Origin: Mesotaenium endlicherianum
Lineage: Eukaryota > Streptophyta > Zygnematophyceae > Zygnematales > Mesotaeniaceae
Assembly: GCA_009602735.1 (NCBI GenBank)
Contig: WELA01002297.1
Coordinates: 813,875-877,874, forward strand
DNA: 64,000 nt
Direction of reading: 5' to 3'
Part shown: piece after piece, positions 55,701 through 64,000 of the stretch
How the letters are laid out: every line of letters starts with the position of its first letter
Numbering within the stretch: position 1 is the stretch's first letter
Notes under the pieces: generated by a model
Database searches by the model: none
What the model was told of the DNA's origin: nothing
Seen by the model: only the letters and a program-made list of their open reading frames with translations
Position numbers and translations under genes: made by a program

Positions 55701-58033
55701 AAGTTTCTGCACAGATTTGGAGGAGTGCCTACTCTCTCAGCTCTCAACGACACTCCAGAAATGAGAATGCTCTCAAATTTGGTGACCCGGTAGAGTTCTC
55801 CGACGCGGTCCGTCTGGCACTCGAATTTTCAGATTTGGAGCAGTTCTGTGGCCGCTATGAATTTTTGAGTTCGTGGCAGATTCTGGGCCAACTTGTACAA
55901 TTTTCTTTATCATTAAGGAGTAGGCTAGCCAATAAGGTCACACCACCTACGACCTTGCCTAGTCTACCTTACATGTGTAGCACCTGACTTGGCGCCTTTG
56001 ACTAGTCCTCTTCACATGTGTGGCATCTGACTTGAAACTGTTGACTAGTTTGCTCCACATGTGTAAGACCTGACTTGACGCGCCGAGACGTCGCTTTTTC
56101 TATCGGGGGGGTGATGTAGTGATTTGAGTTATTATATATTAGTTTGCATATATTTTAATGTTTTCAAATATATTTGGAGTAGTATTGTGTGGAGTCAAGT
56201 GTGAATAGGTACTCTAGTAACTTGGTTCATGTCCTTTGAACCTTCCAAGGCATTTTCGAAGTTAGAGGAAAGACCTAGAAGAACTCCATGTGGCAAAAGT
56301 CAGATGTGCCATTTTTAGGTCAAAAGGACATGTGTACATTATTCTAGAAAGAGGTGGCAAGTTTTGGGATGTGTTGGGTGCCAACACATCAACATACACC
56401 TTCCTAGAAATTACTTATGTAGCAAGTATATAAACAAGAGCTAGAACATAGAAAGACATGGGAGAATCACTCTTGTACTTGCCAAAATCCAGAAATATAT
56501 TAACTTTCAAGAAGCCATCTCTCTTTCAAGAAGCTACCACTTGTGTTCAAAGATCCTTGTCTTGAATAGATAAACTATTCTGTTTTACTAAATACTTTAT
56601 CTATCTGTTTCACTACAAGCTGTGTAGGTTGCTTTTGGCTATCAAAATTGAGAAATCCAGCGACTGCAATGAGGCTACATTGGCACTGTAGTTTCCCTCT
56701 GGCAACTGGCAGCTGCACATCACGTATCTGGCTACCTCAAAAGCCTGCCCTCTCATTGCTCCCGTGTTGCTCAGAAGCCTGTCCCATCCCCTTCCCTCTG
56801 CTTTGGAGGTTTTTGTGTGTATGTTCTATTTGTTGTGAAGCTTGACAACTGGCTCGTTCCGTTTGCAATGTCTTTGCTCCCTGTTTGTGGCACGTTGTTG
56901 CTGGAAGAGACAAATTTGAGCCTGGGTGGGATATTTCTTTCAATGCTGAAGTCTTGAGCACTTTCTTTCGTAACAAGTTCTGCTTCTTTTATAACACAAG
57001 CAAACCCACAGTGACATCTTGCAGAACTCTGGAGAGCTCCTGCGCGTCCCTTATCTTTGGGACATCGATAGTTGTCCTTTAAGCCGATTTTGTCGTTGGA
57101 GCCTTGCCCCATGCATGTGATGCAGCAGCAGTGGCCGAGTGCTACGTGGGGGAGCTTGGTGACGGGCCTGGCCAGCCGGAGCGTGCAGGCCGCGCCAGCC
57201 AAAATTCAAGGTGAGCTCGTGCAAAGATCACTCATTTCTCTTGCAATATGCATGTTCAAAATGCAAGCATGACATCTGCGAGGGCGCATGTGCAGGAGCG
57301 CATTTGTGAGTGTGCGCGTGCGCGCATGTACATATGGGCGCGAGGGTGTTGTTTCCGAGGTTCTGCTGTACTCTCGAGTCTCAACATCAGTGACATCATG
57401 ACATTGCTTGACATTGTGACATGTGTGGGGTCAAATGTTCTGACTGCAAGGTGGAATCAAGAGCAAGAGACGCTGTTCATAAGTCACATGCTTGCTTACC
57501 TGCTGTATGTGTATCTTGATTGTGTGCATGCGCGCTCGGCAGGTGTCAACGCCGTGAGCTCAAGCAGCGAGGGCAACGTGGCGGCGGCCGTGCACCCTCT
57601 GCCGGCATCGATCCAGCCTACAAGGCGCAGGGGCTGGCCCAAGAAGGGCTCTGCTGCAGCAGCGCCAGGTGGCAGCAGCATGGCCGTCCTGGACAAGGAT
57701 GTCTCCAAGGGGCCGACGAAGAGGGCCGCTGCTACTCTACTGCCACGTCCTGCCAGAAGACCCCGATATAACGGGTGTAGTGCGGCCCAAGCGCGCCTTG
57801 TCATGCATGAGAAGGATGGGGAAACTCGGCACGCGGCGCTTGCAAAGGAGACGGCGGCCGCCGACGTGCAACGGGCGCGAAAGAAAGCAGACGAGGCGGC
57901 AGCCCTGACGGCCGCTATTGCAGCTTCCCTGGCCATGGCCAAGGCTGTGGGGGGGCTGCGGAGCGTTGCTGAGAGCGCTTGGGCCCGGGTTAGGGTAAAC
58001 GGGGCCGGCACGCTGCTAGTGAGCACCTTCTAG
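49715..58033 (+). CDS. Hypothetical spliced gene with B2 in its first intron
   Basis: Three phase-consistent exons: 49715-49885 ([20 protein letters not shown].. ending GPIW, donor GTAAGT), 57126-57210 ([18 protein letters not shown].., donor GTGAGC) and 57543-58033 ([18 protein letters not shown].., stop TAG). Predicted 248 residues. The last exon has a basic AT-hook-like [10 protein letters not shown], then an Ala-rich, probably helical region ([18 protein letters not shown]). The first intron is 7.24 kb and holds the whole B2 retrotransposon. Exon 1 could be an internal exon because an AG immediately precedes the ATG. No family recognised; the model rests on splice phase and composition only. 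Confidence 0.42.
49938..50440 (+). repeat. B2 5' LTR
   Basis: TGTAGTGA to TCACTACA. A 10-bp perfect inverted repeat (gatgtgttgg gtg ccaacacatc, 50191-50213) lies shortly upstream of a TATATAAA box (50250-50257). Confidence 0.97.
50250..50257 (+). promoter_or_regulatory. Putative B2 LTR promoter TATA box
   Basis: TATATAAA, 190 bp before the LTR end, conserved in the 3' LTR. Likely drives the genomic RNA; the start site is not determined. Confidence 0.6.
50441..50453 (+). other. B2 primer-binding site
   Basis: GTGGTATCGGAGC directly after the LTR, initiator-Met-type with the same single-base variant as family A. Confidence 0.88.
50478..51758 (+). CDS. gag: B2 gag polyprotein
   Basis: Intact 426-residue gag, starting at the first ATG 37 bp after the LTR. 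The N-terminal region contains two tandem copies of a short Pro/Gln-rich unit ([19 protein letters not shown] and [19 protein letters not shown]). The gag core follows ([24 protein letters not shown], about residues 150-310). A CCHC knuckle [14 protein letters not shown] starts near residue 402. Builds the particle and binds the RNA. The stop lies 15 nt after the slippery heptamer. The B1 copy is truncated. Confidence 0.95.
   Translation: MADPQDQQQAFEGSPSSPRHPPPAPMGEPTQENLQQQEAPQGGAHPPPASMGEPTQGNLQQQEAPQGGAPSNPVAAAIAKLTPPQGVPANEWAAFLMTVHNQVGLATYEATVQASREAMAAMVAPIASNAQNPAPAQAPPQEPTRARKLIKPGKPDTFNPGKGANLNLWLYQVETYLAFLEVPEEDYVPFAVTLLRGAATSWWRNYQAAIYQAMAHPMLGQEPPPSYARWADFREALKKQFMPINAEKIARGKLHHLKQTTSVQEYTSRFHALTLEIPNMSLEEKIDRYIFGLKPKVAKEVELRDLTDFSKIIEVAQKVDTLDFKHSVPSSSRVPTTRVYAAPSTSESGPTPMEIGVIKRDPAAARKSGRPSNDTYDARNQQGVKARLSPAEKEALMTAGLCFYCKEKGHRALSCPKKLSKNGQRR
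51680..55345 (+). CDS. pol: B2 pol polyprotein (PR-RT-RNaseH-INT-chromodomain)
   Basis: Open frame in -1 relation to gag, 1221 codons from its first ATG. The true product is probably a Gag-Pol fusion made at 51737-51743, so the ATG is nominal. Protease DSGAQGNFI near residue 74; RT with [13 protein letters not shown] and catalytic FIDD at 428-431; RNase H from TDASSYAIG near 579; an integrase HHCC finger ([15 protein letters not shown]); an integrase core with [15 protein letters not shown] and DGQTERMNR; a C-terminal chromodomain at about 1127-1175 ([29 protein letters not shown]). All catalytic residues I can identify are present, unlike B1. Copies RNA to DNA and integrates it; the chromodomain usually targets chromatin. 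Confidence 0.97.
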   Translation: MLLLQGKGPSCTFMPQKVVKKRTAPVGQEPTTPRPTSREGNTPSEVETPVEDDVPAPMSLRGYLGGEKVHILVDSGAQGNFIAADFATKHGITMRTLDHDEEIMMPDGFSYTTPSKKTYPLALSIKSFKDRVVFSPMQLGKYDVILGTPWLTKHNPQVDWRTGTIKIKNDITSRICILRAIQNIQTQDIQKPAHEILLSALQLKRLVRKGHELLLALITPKDIKKDIESQEGSPVPKEIQEVFEDYKEVFSPELPKGLPPKRFVDHKIELEPGSKPISRPTFKMSYTELDEVKKQIKELLEHGFIRPSKSPFGAPVLFVKKKDGTLRMCVDYRALNKITIKNRYPLPRMDELMDRLVGAKYFTKIDLRSGYHQIRIAEPDIEKTAFRTRYGHFEFMVLPFGLTNAPATFMTMMNTIFQPMLDRFVVVFIDDILIYSKTLEEHARHLKEVLEVLKQNKLFAKESKCEFAKQEVEFLGLHVTADGIKIDPKKTTVVEEWPTPTTKKELQSFLGFANWYRKFIQGFSHIAAPLTDLLKKDRLYTWTEKEEEAFQELKRRLTTSPVLTLPSPNPDWPFHVITDASSYAIGAILLQDQGKGLQPIAYESRKLNPAEQNYTTTEREALAIVHALKVWRCYVEGRKVLVTTDHEALKHLQTQPYLSRRQARWSGYLQQYNITIQYQPGKTNPADPLSRLQLNAVMVSLKTDLEARFSAAYERDPYYKNGEAALDPCKKQEGNYWVRQDTGQRCVPNDLDLRLLLLREAHDNPLGGHFGILRTTGVLARTYCWPGMSKQVKEYCRSCDTCQRIKPSSQKAGGLLQPLPIPERQWTDISMDLIVDLPVTPRGHNAILTVVDRLTKMAHFIPTTTKATAPQLARLIFDNIFRLHGLPSRIVSDRDPRFTSHFWKNLFKNLGTSLDMSTAYHPQSDGQTERMNRTLKTSLKAYVSTLEQDWDMYLTPLEFAYNNTTQASTQESPFFLNYGFHPTTPLSFTAGHDEVPAATDFMETLEAALTAAKKALQHAQDAQARVANRSRREITYRVGDNVLLSSKNISLNNRPAGSKFSPKYLGPFKIIQQVNPVAFKLELPQTMHIDPVFHASLFKPYVQPDNKFPGRVTTPPAPTIVDDHLEYEVEDIVAMRNFRRQQQYLIKWKGYPDSENSWVAAHYLDKVQRKLKRFHAANPHLGPAPSLSTRSPKTSGRQPATIKKQQKTPWRQPARTRKRKN
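51737..51772 (+). promoter_or_regulatory. -1 ribosomal frameshift signal, family B gag-pol
   Basis: AAAAAAC (51737-51743) in phase as A AAA AAC. A 10-nt spacer follows, then a perfect 7-bp stem GGTAGGC (51754-51760) / GCCTACC (51766-51772) with a 5-nt loop spanning the gag stop. B1 keeps the heptamer, and its one stem substitution turns a G-C pair into G-U. Confidence 0.82.
55346..56114 (+). other. B2 3' non-coding region with decayed tandem modules and PPT
   Basis: About 770 bp between the pol stop and the 3' LTR, without an ORF. It contains repeated, diverged modules of roughly 140 bp (for example 'tttggagaagtatagaagg' and 'tttggagcactggtgagag' contexts). The G-rich tract before the LTR (tcggggggg, 56103-56111) is the likely polypurine primer. 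The 18-mer at 55478-55495 recurs in the A-prime LTR. Confidence 0.6.
56115..56617 (+). repeat. B2 3' LTR
   Basis: 503 bp, about six differences from the 5' LTR by eye, followed by the AGCTG target duplication. Confidence 0.97.
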
Positions 58034-58105
58034 GAGGAAGAGAAAGCCCCCATCACTAGAGCCCCCATCATTAGAGCCAACGGCAGTGCCACAAAGCTGC
58101 TGGGC

Positions 58106-58465
58106 TTGCTAGAATTTCCGTTGGAGGTCAACATAGAAGCGGAGGACATGATCCATGCGTGCGGGGGCAATAGGTATGAGGTTGTGCCCGCGGAAGATGA
58201 CTGGCTCTCCCATCTGTCTCCCCCGCCGTCGCCTTACATTGCCCATCTTGCTGCTGCGCTGCTTTTTGCGCCAAACGAAGACGTCGCCCCACGCGGGTGC
58301 ACCTCCACTGATTGCAGCGCACTTGCCGGCCCTTCCTCTCAACCTGCCGCCCTTGCGGACGTGGCATCTGACTCGTCTCCCGATGAAGTGCGGGCTCTGG
58401 TCCCACGGGCTCGGCAACCACCCGAGGAAATCGAGTACATCTCGATCTCCAACTCCGACGACTAG
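58106..58465 (+). CDS. Hypothetical ORF or last exon, acidic C-terminus
   Basis: 119-codon open stretch (MLEFPLEVNIEAEDMIHACG.. to EEIEYISISNSDD, stop TAG). Hydrophobic-acidic ending resembles a SUMO-interaction-like tail. It may be a further exon of the gene at 49715-58033 if the stop at 58031 is spliced out, or a separate gene. No family recognised; the minus-strand ORFs over it are weaker. Confidence 0.3.
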   Translation: MLEFPLEVNIEAEDMIHACGGNRYEVVPAEDDWLSHLSPPPSPYIAHLAAALLFAPNEDVAPRGCTSTDCSALAGPSSQPAALADVASDSSPDEVRALVPRARQPPEEIEYISISNSDD

Positions 58466-59700
58466 GGGTCCTCCTCAGATTGCTGCAGGGTTCCAGTTGG
58501 ACCCTCCATCTGCTTCCATGTGGCGATCGGTCGTGCGCTTGCCCTGTACTGGGGTGGGCAGATGTCGGCATGTCTGGCGGATGACGTCGGCACGTCAGGC
58601 GGATGATGTAACCAAGGTTGGTTTTAAGGGGGCTCACATAGGTGTTAGCTGTTTCTCATCAAACAAAAAATGCGGGTACAATGAAAGTTTGGGAGGTGTC
58701 GTGTTGTGAATATTTATGGTGAGAAGAAGCTGGTTTAGACGGTATAGAGGAATCACCCGAGGGTGTACATACAGAAGGAACTTTCAGGTCAAACTTCTTG
58801 GCGTCCCCCTTGCTACATATAGAGCGAGGGTGTTGCTTAGGTCATTCCTGTACAAAAATCGAATCAGGTGTATCTCCTGACGGAGCAGCACACATCGTGC
58901 GGCGGTTGTAGTGCATGTGCACCATGTGTGCTGACCCTCGAGCTGTTTGTGCTACTTGGTGGCAATGGCACTTGAGGTAATCGCGTATATTGGGTTGTGC
59001 CCCTTGGTAGTAGGCTGTGACGAAGCCCATCACATACACTGGGGGCCTGCCAGGTGGCCCTCCAGGTATAACAAGTTCTGTTGTAATTATATGACTCAAA
59101 GCAAAGGTAGAGTACACTTTTGCTGGAGTACGAAGAGTGGTCCATTATAATGTACTTGTAGGCAGTTTGAGATGGTATGAATGGCGAGGAGAACAAAGCA
59201 TCTCCGGCATAAGTTAGTGATATAGGGTACGGACATTCTATTCCTGAGATGACCTCGTAGGCTTGAGACGACGTGCACATGTACCAAGCACAATCCCTTA
59301 TCAGGAGGCCATGGTCGTAATCTACGAATTATGGTACCTCCTTACAGTTTATTATGCAGCTCCACAATTGCGTCACTTTGTTTGCTAAATCTAATCCTAC
59401 AGGAATCCTATCCAGCGCAGGACATTCCGAACTGCACAAAAGACTGTTCGTGGCATGACACATTCCTGTTTAAACTGTGAGTGAAAACTCACCAACTATA
59501 AGCATATCCTCGAGTACGCTTATACGAAGCACGTTATAGAGCACCAGCTCTGCCTACCCTGTCAAATTTAAAGTGCAAAGTATTGCAACCCAGCAGGTCG
59601 ACTGACTTGGGACTTTGGAGGCACAAAACAAGCTTTGCAAAGTTCAGGATTGAAGCAGAATGCCGCACTTAAAAGACGCCTTCCAAATGATTTGCCGCCG
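58466..59700. other. Non-coding interval
   Basis: Nothing recognisable. Short ORFs on both strands have no domain signatures. Confidence 0.35.
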
Positions 59701-59708
59701 CCGCGGCA

Positions 59709-60597
59709 TTGGCTGGGCATATAATCCATGACATCTCAGGAAGCGTGGGCACCACTGCCCATGGTGGTGTTTGGGACGAACTCGTTTTACAAGATAGATC
59801 ATCCGTTGGCTACCTGCTTTCATGCAGACGGTTTCTGGAAACTCATGAGCTGATTGGGTCAAAGACAGTCTCAAATCTCTCTGCCCGCACCGCGCCCGCT
59901 GTCTTAACATTCTAATGCATTTGTGGGCGACAGAAATGCTCGAGCAGAGAAGTGCTGCTCGCAAAGAGGGTGGAGCTTTCGGTCTCAGCGCACGACTCCT
60001 GCGTGGATGGCGCCATTCATATGGAGAAGCGCGTCTGCCAAAAAGCCATCTGTTGCTACACACTTCTTGAAGCAAACATCGAGGATGCCTGCCTGTGTGT
60101 GTGTATGTGCGCGTGCATGCGTGCATGTGTGTGTGTGCATCCTTGGTGCACGTGTGTGTGAGCGTGCCTGTGCGTGTGGGCGGGCGTGTGTGTGTGTGTG
60201 CGCGCGCGTGCGCGTGTGTGTGTCTCTACACGTGTGCGTGCGTGCGTGTCACTTGCTGTAATTGCTGCTCATCAAAATCGTTGTGTCATAGCCGATGTTG
60301 ACCTTTCTAAGATTTTCTGATATATCCTTGAGATTCAAAAAAGGGAACAATGCTCGTCATCTAAATTGCTCAGCTCTCGGTGTATTCAATTTTTCGAAAC
60401 AAGGGTGCAAATTGTCTTGGCAGGAGAAGTTGCACTTGTGCCTGCGCCTGTCTGAGCTGGCTTCGCTTCCACCTGTGGATGCAGCCTGCAAGTTGTCCTG
60501 GTTCATGTGCCGCGCTGCCGTCGGATCACAGATGAGGAGGAGCACAAGCAGGCGGCAACAACTCCTGGCTGTTGACCTTTGCATCACCTCAGCTTAG
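59709..60597 (+). CDS. Possible exons of an unknown gene
   Basis: Stretches that look exonic by composition: 59709-59880 ([18 protein letters not shown]..), about 59949-60100 ([28 protein letters not shown]) running into a GT repeat, and 60424-60597 ([22 protein letters not shown].. stop TAG) after an acceptor-like 'ttggcag'. Joins and frame phase are not demonstrated, and no family is recognised. Confidence 0.22.
60092..60250. repeat. (TG)n/(CG)n-rich microsatellite
   Basis: Degenerate TG, TGCG and CGTG repeats. ORFs crossing it (Cys/Val-rich) are repeat translations, not genes. Confidence 0.9.
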
Positions 60598-62065
60598 CCG
60601 CCAAGTGTCGAGGATCGTCTTTTGCCTTGCTATATTTTGAGATGCGCGTGTGTGCATGTGTAGAGATTTGGGAGTCATAATGCCTCAGAAGTGATTGGCC
60701 CATGCATCGGCGCGCACAGCATGTTACATAATGAGAGAAGAGAACCTAACGTACGATTCTGAACTAGTCTAGGTCACCATTCAGCAGACAAGACAGGACA
60801 ACAAAGTGGAGAAAACAGTGTAGAGAGCAGCCTCACCCTCCCCCCTCCACCCCCTCCTCCTCTTTCCCCCTCCACCTAAACTGAATAGAACCTCGTCTTA
60901 ACGGAGTGGGGGGCGAGACAGCTGGCAACAATTCACTTACGCAGTCAGCCTCTGTAAGGCGGGCGCTTCTGAATTCATGGCACAGAATACTGGACACGTG
61001 ATTGCCGAGCATTGCCGCCCTTTCTCCTCAAGACGAAACGGCAGAGAGAAGTTGGCTCTAAATGTGGAGATTCGTTGCCCTGCTTTCTTGCCGGTGCACA
61101 TCGACAAGGACTAAGTTGCGGCATCTCTCCAGAGCAGACTGACTATCTGTTTGGATGGAAAGTGGATCAACTGTACAGTCGACAAGTGGCAGCTTCACCC
61201 GCCCTTGATAATTGTAAGCTGCTTCTGTATCATTGCAAAGAGCGAGGCTCACGAATGGGGCATGAAGAATCTTGGCCGTCTGCTGCTGAATCTGACGGGT
61301 GCCTCTGCAGATGCTGATGTCACGATACAATCAAGTGGAAGTAGCAGCAGCCACAAGCACAGACTTGGACAGAGCATTCTCAAGCTGCCCCCTTTTCCTT
61401 CTCTACCGGGCCTAGAGTATCAGATGGTTCCAGGGCCTTGAGATACTACGACTGCAGACATCCATCCACAGGACTCATATCATCCAGAATCCTACTTACA
61501 AGCAGAGTGGCCCAGTTCTGCTTCAAGGCATAGCGTATCTTCTCTAGCATGAGATGCGCAAGACCCCTTTCACTATTTTCTGCTGCTGAAGCTTTGGAAA
61601 CGTCCCGGCCATTTTGCCCCCAATAGTGTGATGATGCAGCCGTAGCTTCTCCGCACTCTTGGCATTCCAAACCCGCCCCCTACCAGCAAAGATGCACGCT
61701 GATAGGTCCAGATAAAGGAGCCATGTCACTTGCTTTAGCATTCCTTGGGGCCTTAGATGCATGTCAATGTTTTACAGTAAAATAAATTGCTTATTGTTGT
61801 CGTGAATCATCCAGATAGCACAACTTCAAGAGCCCAAAAACTAGGCAGGAAAATGTAGTGAATTTAGCTCAACAGCGAAACAAGCTATGAGAACAACTGA
61901 GTTATCTACAAAAAATTTAGATCCTCTGATTTATCCTAGAACAGTTTAAATGATACGGTCGATGAAGGCTGCTCTCCCTTTCTCTCCAAGACTTTTTAGA
62001 TTCAAGATGGCAACTGGCGGACATGGCTGGTCCTGCGACCAAGGGGAAGTGCCACCACAGCGTTC
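60598..62065. other. Gene-poor interval
   Basis: No supported gene. One plus-strand stretch at 61140-61440 (CIIAKSEAHEWGMKNLGRLL..) could be an exon but has no recognisable family. Pyrimidine-rich tracts at 60830-60880. Confidence 0.3.
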
Positions 62066-62094
62066 TCCCTCCCTCCCTCCCTCCCTCCCTCTTA
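62066..62094. repeat. (CCCT)n simple repeat
   Basis: Seven tandem CCCT/CTCC units. No gene attached; 62095-62950 shows nothing else certain. Confidence 0.95.
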
Positions 62095-63555
62095 AAGCTC
62101 TTTAGCTCCTGCAAGAAAGTGACACGCGAATCAGGTAACTAAGAATACAGATTGCAACCTGGGAACAAACCTCAACCTCCATGCATTCAACCAGAACCCT
62201 CTCAACGTACACCCGTGGCAGATAGGATAATATAGTTTAAAATGGTTCGAGTAGTGGAATGCCTTAATTTGACGCTCATTGACGCTGCTGCTCGCTGCAC
62301 TAGCTAGAACTAGTGAGGATCTAGAAGGTAGTCCCGCTTCATCCCGCTTAACGTCGCCCAGGCGGTCGACCCTAGTCAATGCTTGTCATTGCCAGTCATC
62401 TCCCCACTTTCTGTGGTTCCAACTTCCCTGCCCATCCGGACCCTGGAGGAGGCACGTTGAGTAATTTTGAGAATTCCACGCTTCGAATATCCACATCGAC
62501 AGGTGTAGTTTGCCGCCCAGCCCGATGCTGCTGCCAGGAAACGGAAAAAGATTCAGTCCCAGGTTGGACTAGGGCTATACAAAAACTGGCCAAATAGCCA
62601 AAAAGCCAGGGTGGTTCTATATCGTTCGTTTTGGAAAGGCCAAAAGTTTCATATTATTTCCGACCGGAGACCGAAATTTATCAATTTTAAAAACGCTATA
62701 TGAAACGGAAATAGGTTGCGCAGGACTTGCATGATTAAATGTGCTGATCCCCCTTCCATCTAACTCTCCTTTTCCCTTCCTCCTCCGGAACGTACTGCTG
62801 CAGCCTGGGTCTCTCCAGTGACCTAGAAAAAAGCGCCCACTGTCACGAGATATTTGCAAAAAATCCACAGCGCTCATCTCCCTTTTTCCTTCTACTCCGG
62901 CCTTCTTGATGCTCTGTGAGGACTCTCTGTGCTGGCGCTCTGGCTTGCAGTGGGCCTGCATTTGAAGGTAAGAAGGCTGTCCATTCTTCAACTCAGTATG
63001 GCCTTCATCGTACTCATTTGGCGCTCGATATGAGTGTTTTTGTTGCTGGAATGCAGCTGCTTGTTGCTGAGAAAGAGGAAGGGAGTGAGGAAAGAGAGCT
63101 TCTGCTGGAACATGCTGAAAATCGAGCGCCCGTGTAAGCTGCTGCCACTAGCGAAGACGGAGGGACGGGGGGTTAGGTGGGAGTGCTCGGCTGAAGATAA
63201 TAGGAAACGACTCACGATGAAGATAGCCAAGATACACAAATCATGGTCATTAACATGCTGGAAGACACTGCAGAAAGTTTACAAGATGCAAAAAATGATG
63301 GTGTTTCTGCTGTATGTCATGGGGATCTTCCTCATCACACTTCCGCTTTGCAAAGCTGCTTACTGTTTTCTTTGCATGAAGTTGGCCAAACTCCTGGCGA
63401 TCGTGAAGGCGCTGTCATCAGCAGCTCTGCTTGTCTAGTGTCAAGAACTTCAGCTGGCCTCTAGCCAGCAACTTGAGAATGGCTGCCTCTTTGAAACAAC
63501 ATATTTATTGTTCTCATAGAGTGTGTGGCAGGGTCTTTGAAGCAGGCAGAGTTGG

Positions 63556-63972
63556 ATGGCCACCTGCAACTTTCACCCCTATTATGGGGCGTTGGCCTCC
63601 ATTGCCAATGCTCCCTCCATCGATAGGGAGCGTCAAGGAAGAGGGTCGCAGGCAAATGCCGGTGACTGTGGTCTTGTGGACGAGATTTCCGCTTCCGATC
63701 AGCACAACCTAAGCTTACTTTGTGGTGATTTTAACGAGGAGGACCTCCTCAAACACCCACCTCTAGGCCTTACGCTAAGAAAGTCTGGCTCGTTCCTGGA
63801 GCTTCTGAGCAAACAGCTGGCTAAACATGATCCCGTCAGCCCCCAGAGGAATGAGCCAGAAGGCTCGCCTGTTCATATGGAAAATGCTCTGCATATGCAG
63901 GCAGGCTGTTCAATGGGCAAGGTGAAGTATTCGACCTTGATTGCAGAGAGCATCACTATTGGCGCATGGAAG
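63556..63972 (+). CDS. Partial gene, possible TRF-like/uncharacterised plant family; runs off the window
   Basis: Open from MATCNFHPYYGALASIANAP to ITIGAWK, with a donor-like GTGAGG at 63973. The block LGLTLRKSGSFLELLSKQL followed by KVKYSTLIAESITIGAWK resembles, from memory, a plant family with the pattern L-R-K-S-x-S-F-L-x-L-I then K-L-K-A-S-N-F-P-A-x-x-L-x-I-G-x-W-E. That pattern is annotated in some plants as TRF-like or unknown. The next exon would carry the rest of that domain beyond 64000. An upstream exon may lie at 63243-63440 (MLEDTAESLQDAKNDGVSA). Function unknown. Confidence 0.4.
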
Positions 63973-64000
63973 GTGAGGCTTCTGACCTAAGATGCTGAAG

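Larger units (their letters stand above)
49938..56617 (+). mobile_element. Complete gypsy family B element B2 (chromovirus)
   Basis: 6680 bp with two 503-bp LTRs (49938-50440 and 56115-56617) and perfect AGCTG target duplications (49933-49937, 56618-56622). Intact gag and pol are joined by a -1 frameshift signal. My hand comparison finds about six differences between the LTRs, so insertion is recent. Everything expected for autonomy is visible: primer site, CCHC, protease, RT with FIDD, RNase H, integrase, chromodomain, polypurine tract. Confidence 0.97.

Noticed and set aside
57496-58026. 176-codon minus-strand Ala-rich ORF
   Set aside because: Shadow of the GC-rich plus-strand exon 57543-58033, whose frame is phase-linked to two upstream exons.
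60095-60301. Cys/Val-rich ORFs
   Set aside because: Translations of a TG/CG microsatellite.
1-64000. CRISPR arrays, bacterial operons, rRNA genes
   Set aside because: No regularly spaced repeats, no prokaryotic gene organisation and no rRNA-like stretch seen; the window is eukaryotic.

Overview
The window is eukaryotic nuclear DNA from what looks like a large, retrotransposon-rich plant or streptophyte-alga genome. It has GT-AG spliced genes, chromodomain Ty3/gypsy elements primed by an initiator-Met-type site, and long GA and GT microsatellites. A charophyte such as Chara is my guess, unconfirmed because no search could be run. Two assembly gaps (29596-29705, 45303-45603) and single n positions show it is a scaffold.

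Layout: (1) 1-2313, a CT microsatellite, a solo LTR with a perfect target-site duplication (TSD), and decayed LTR relics. (2) 2314-44390, bounded by a TTTTC duplication, reads as the two halves of one old family A gypsy element (A1): LTR and gag at the left, integrase end, ORF3 and LTR at the right. Between the halves lie two spliced host genes: a GT90 glycosyltransferase (about 6981-11213, +) and a seven-exon FkbM-family methyltransferase (13405-18152, -), arranged tail to tail. A family B element (B1, 19094-24967, -) and a family A element (A3, 25946-41274, -, TSD CGATG) also lie there. A3 contains a solo B LTR and a better preserved family A copy (A2, about 29706-39255, +), itself split by a 1260-bp solo LTR. 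(3) 44391-49937, low-coding DNA, a GA microsatellite with a gap, and a 921-bp solo LTR of a third family (D). (4) 49938-56617, a nearly pristine autonomous-looking family B element (B2), inserted in an apparent intron of an unknown host gene (exons 49715-49885, 57126-57210, 57543-58033). (5) 58034-64000, sparse possible exons, and at the right edge the start of a gene resembling an uncharacterised plant family.

The most interesting biology is in the retroelements. Family A carries a conserved third gene (ORF3) downstream of pol, and copies of the polypurine tract lie on both sides of it. Both families have in-phase -1 frameshift signals (TTTAAAA in A, AAAAAAC in B) followed by short hairpins, so gag and pol are probably joined by -1 frameshifting. 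TSDs allow a relative insertion order: A1, then A3 inside it, then the B solo LTR inside A3. The A-prime solo LTR came after A2. B2 is a separate and recent event.
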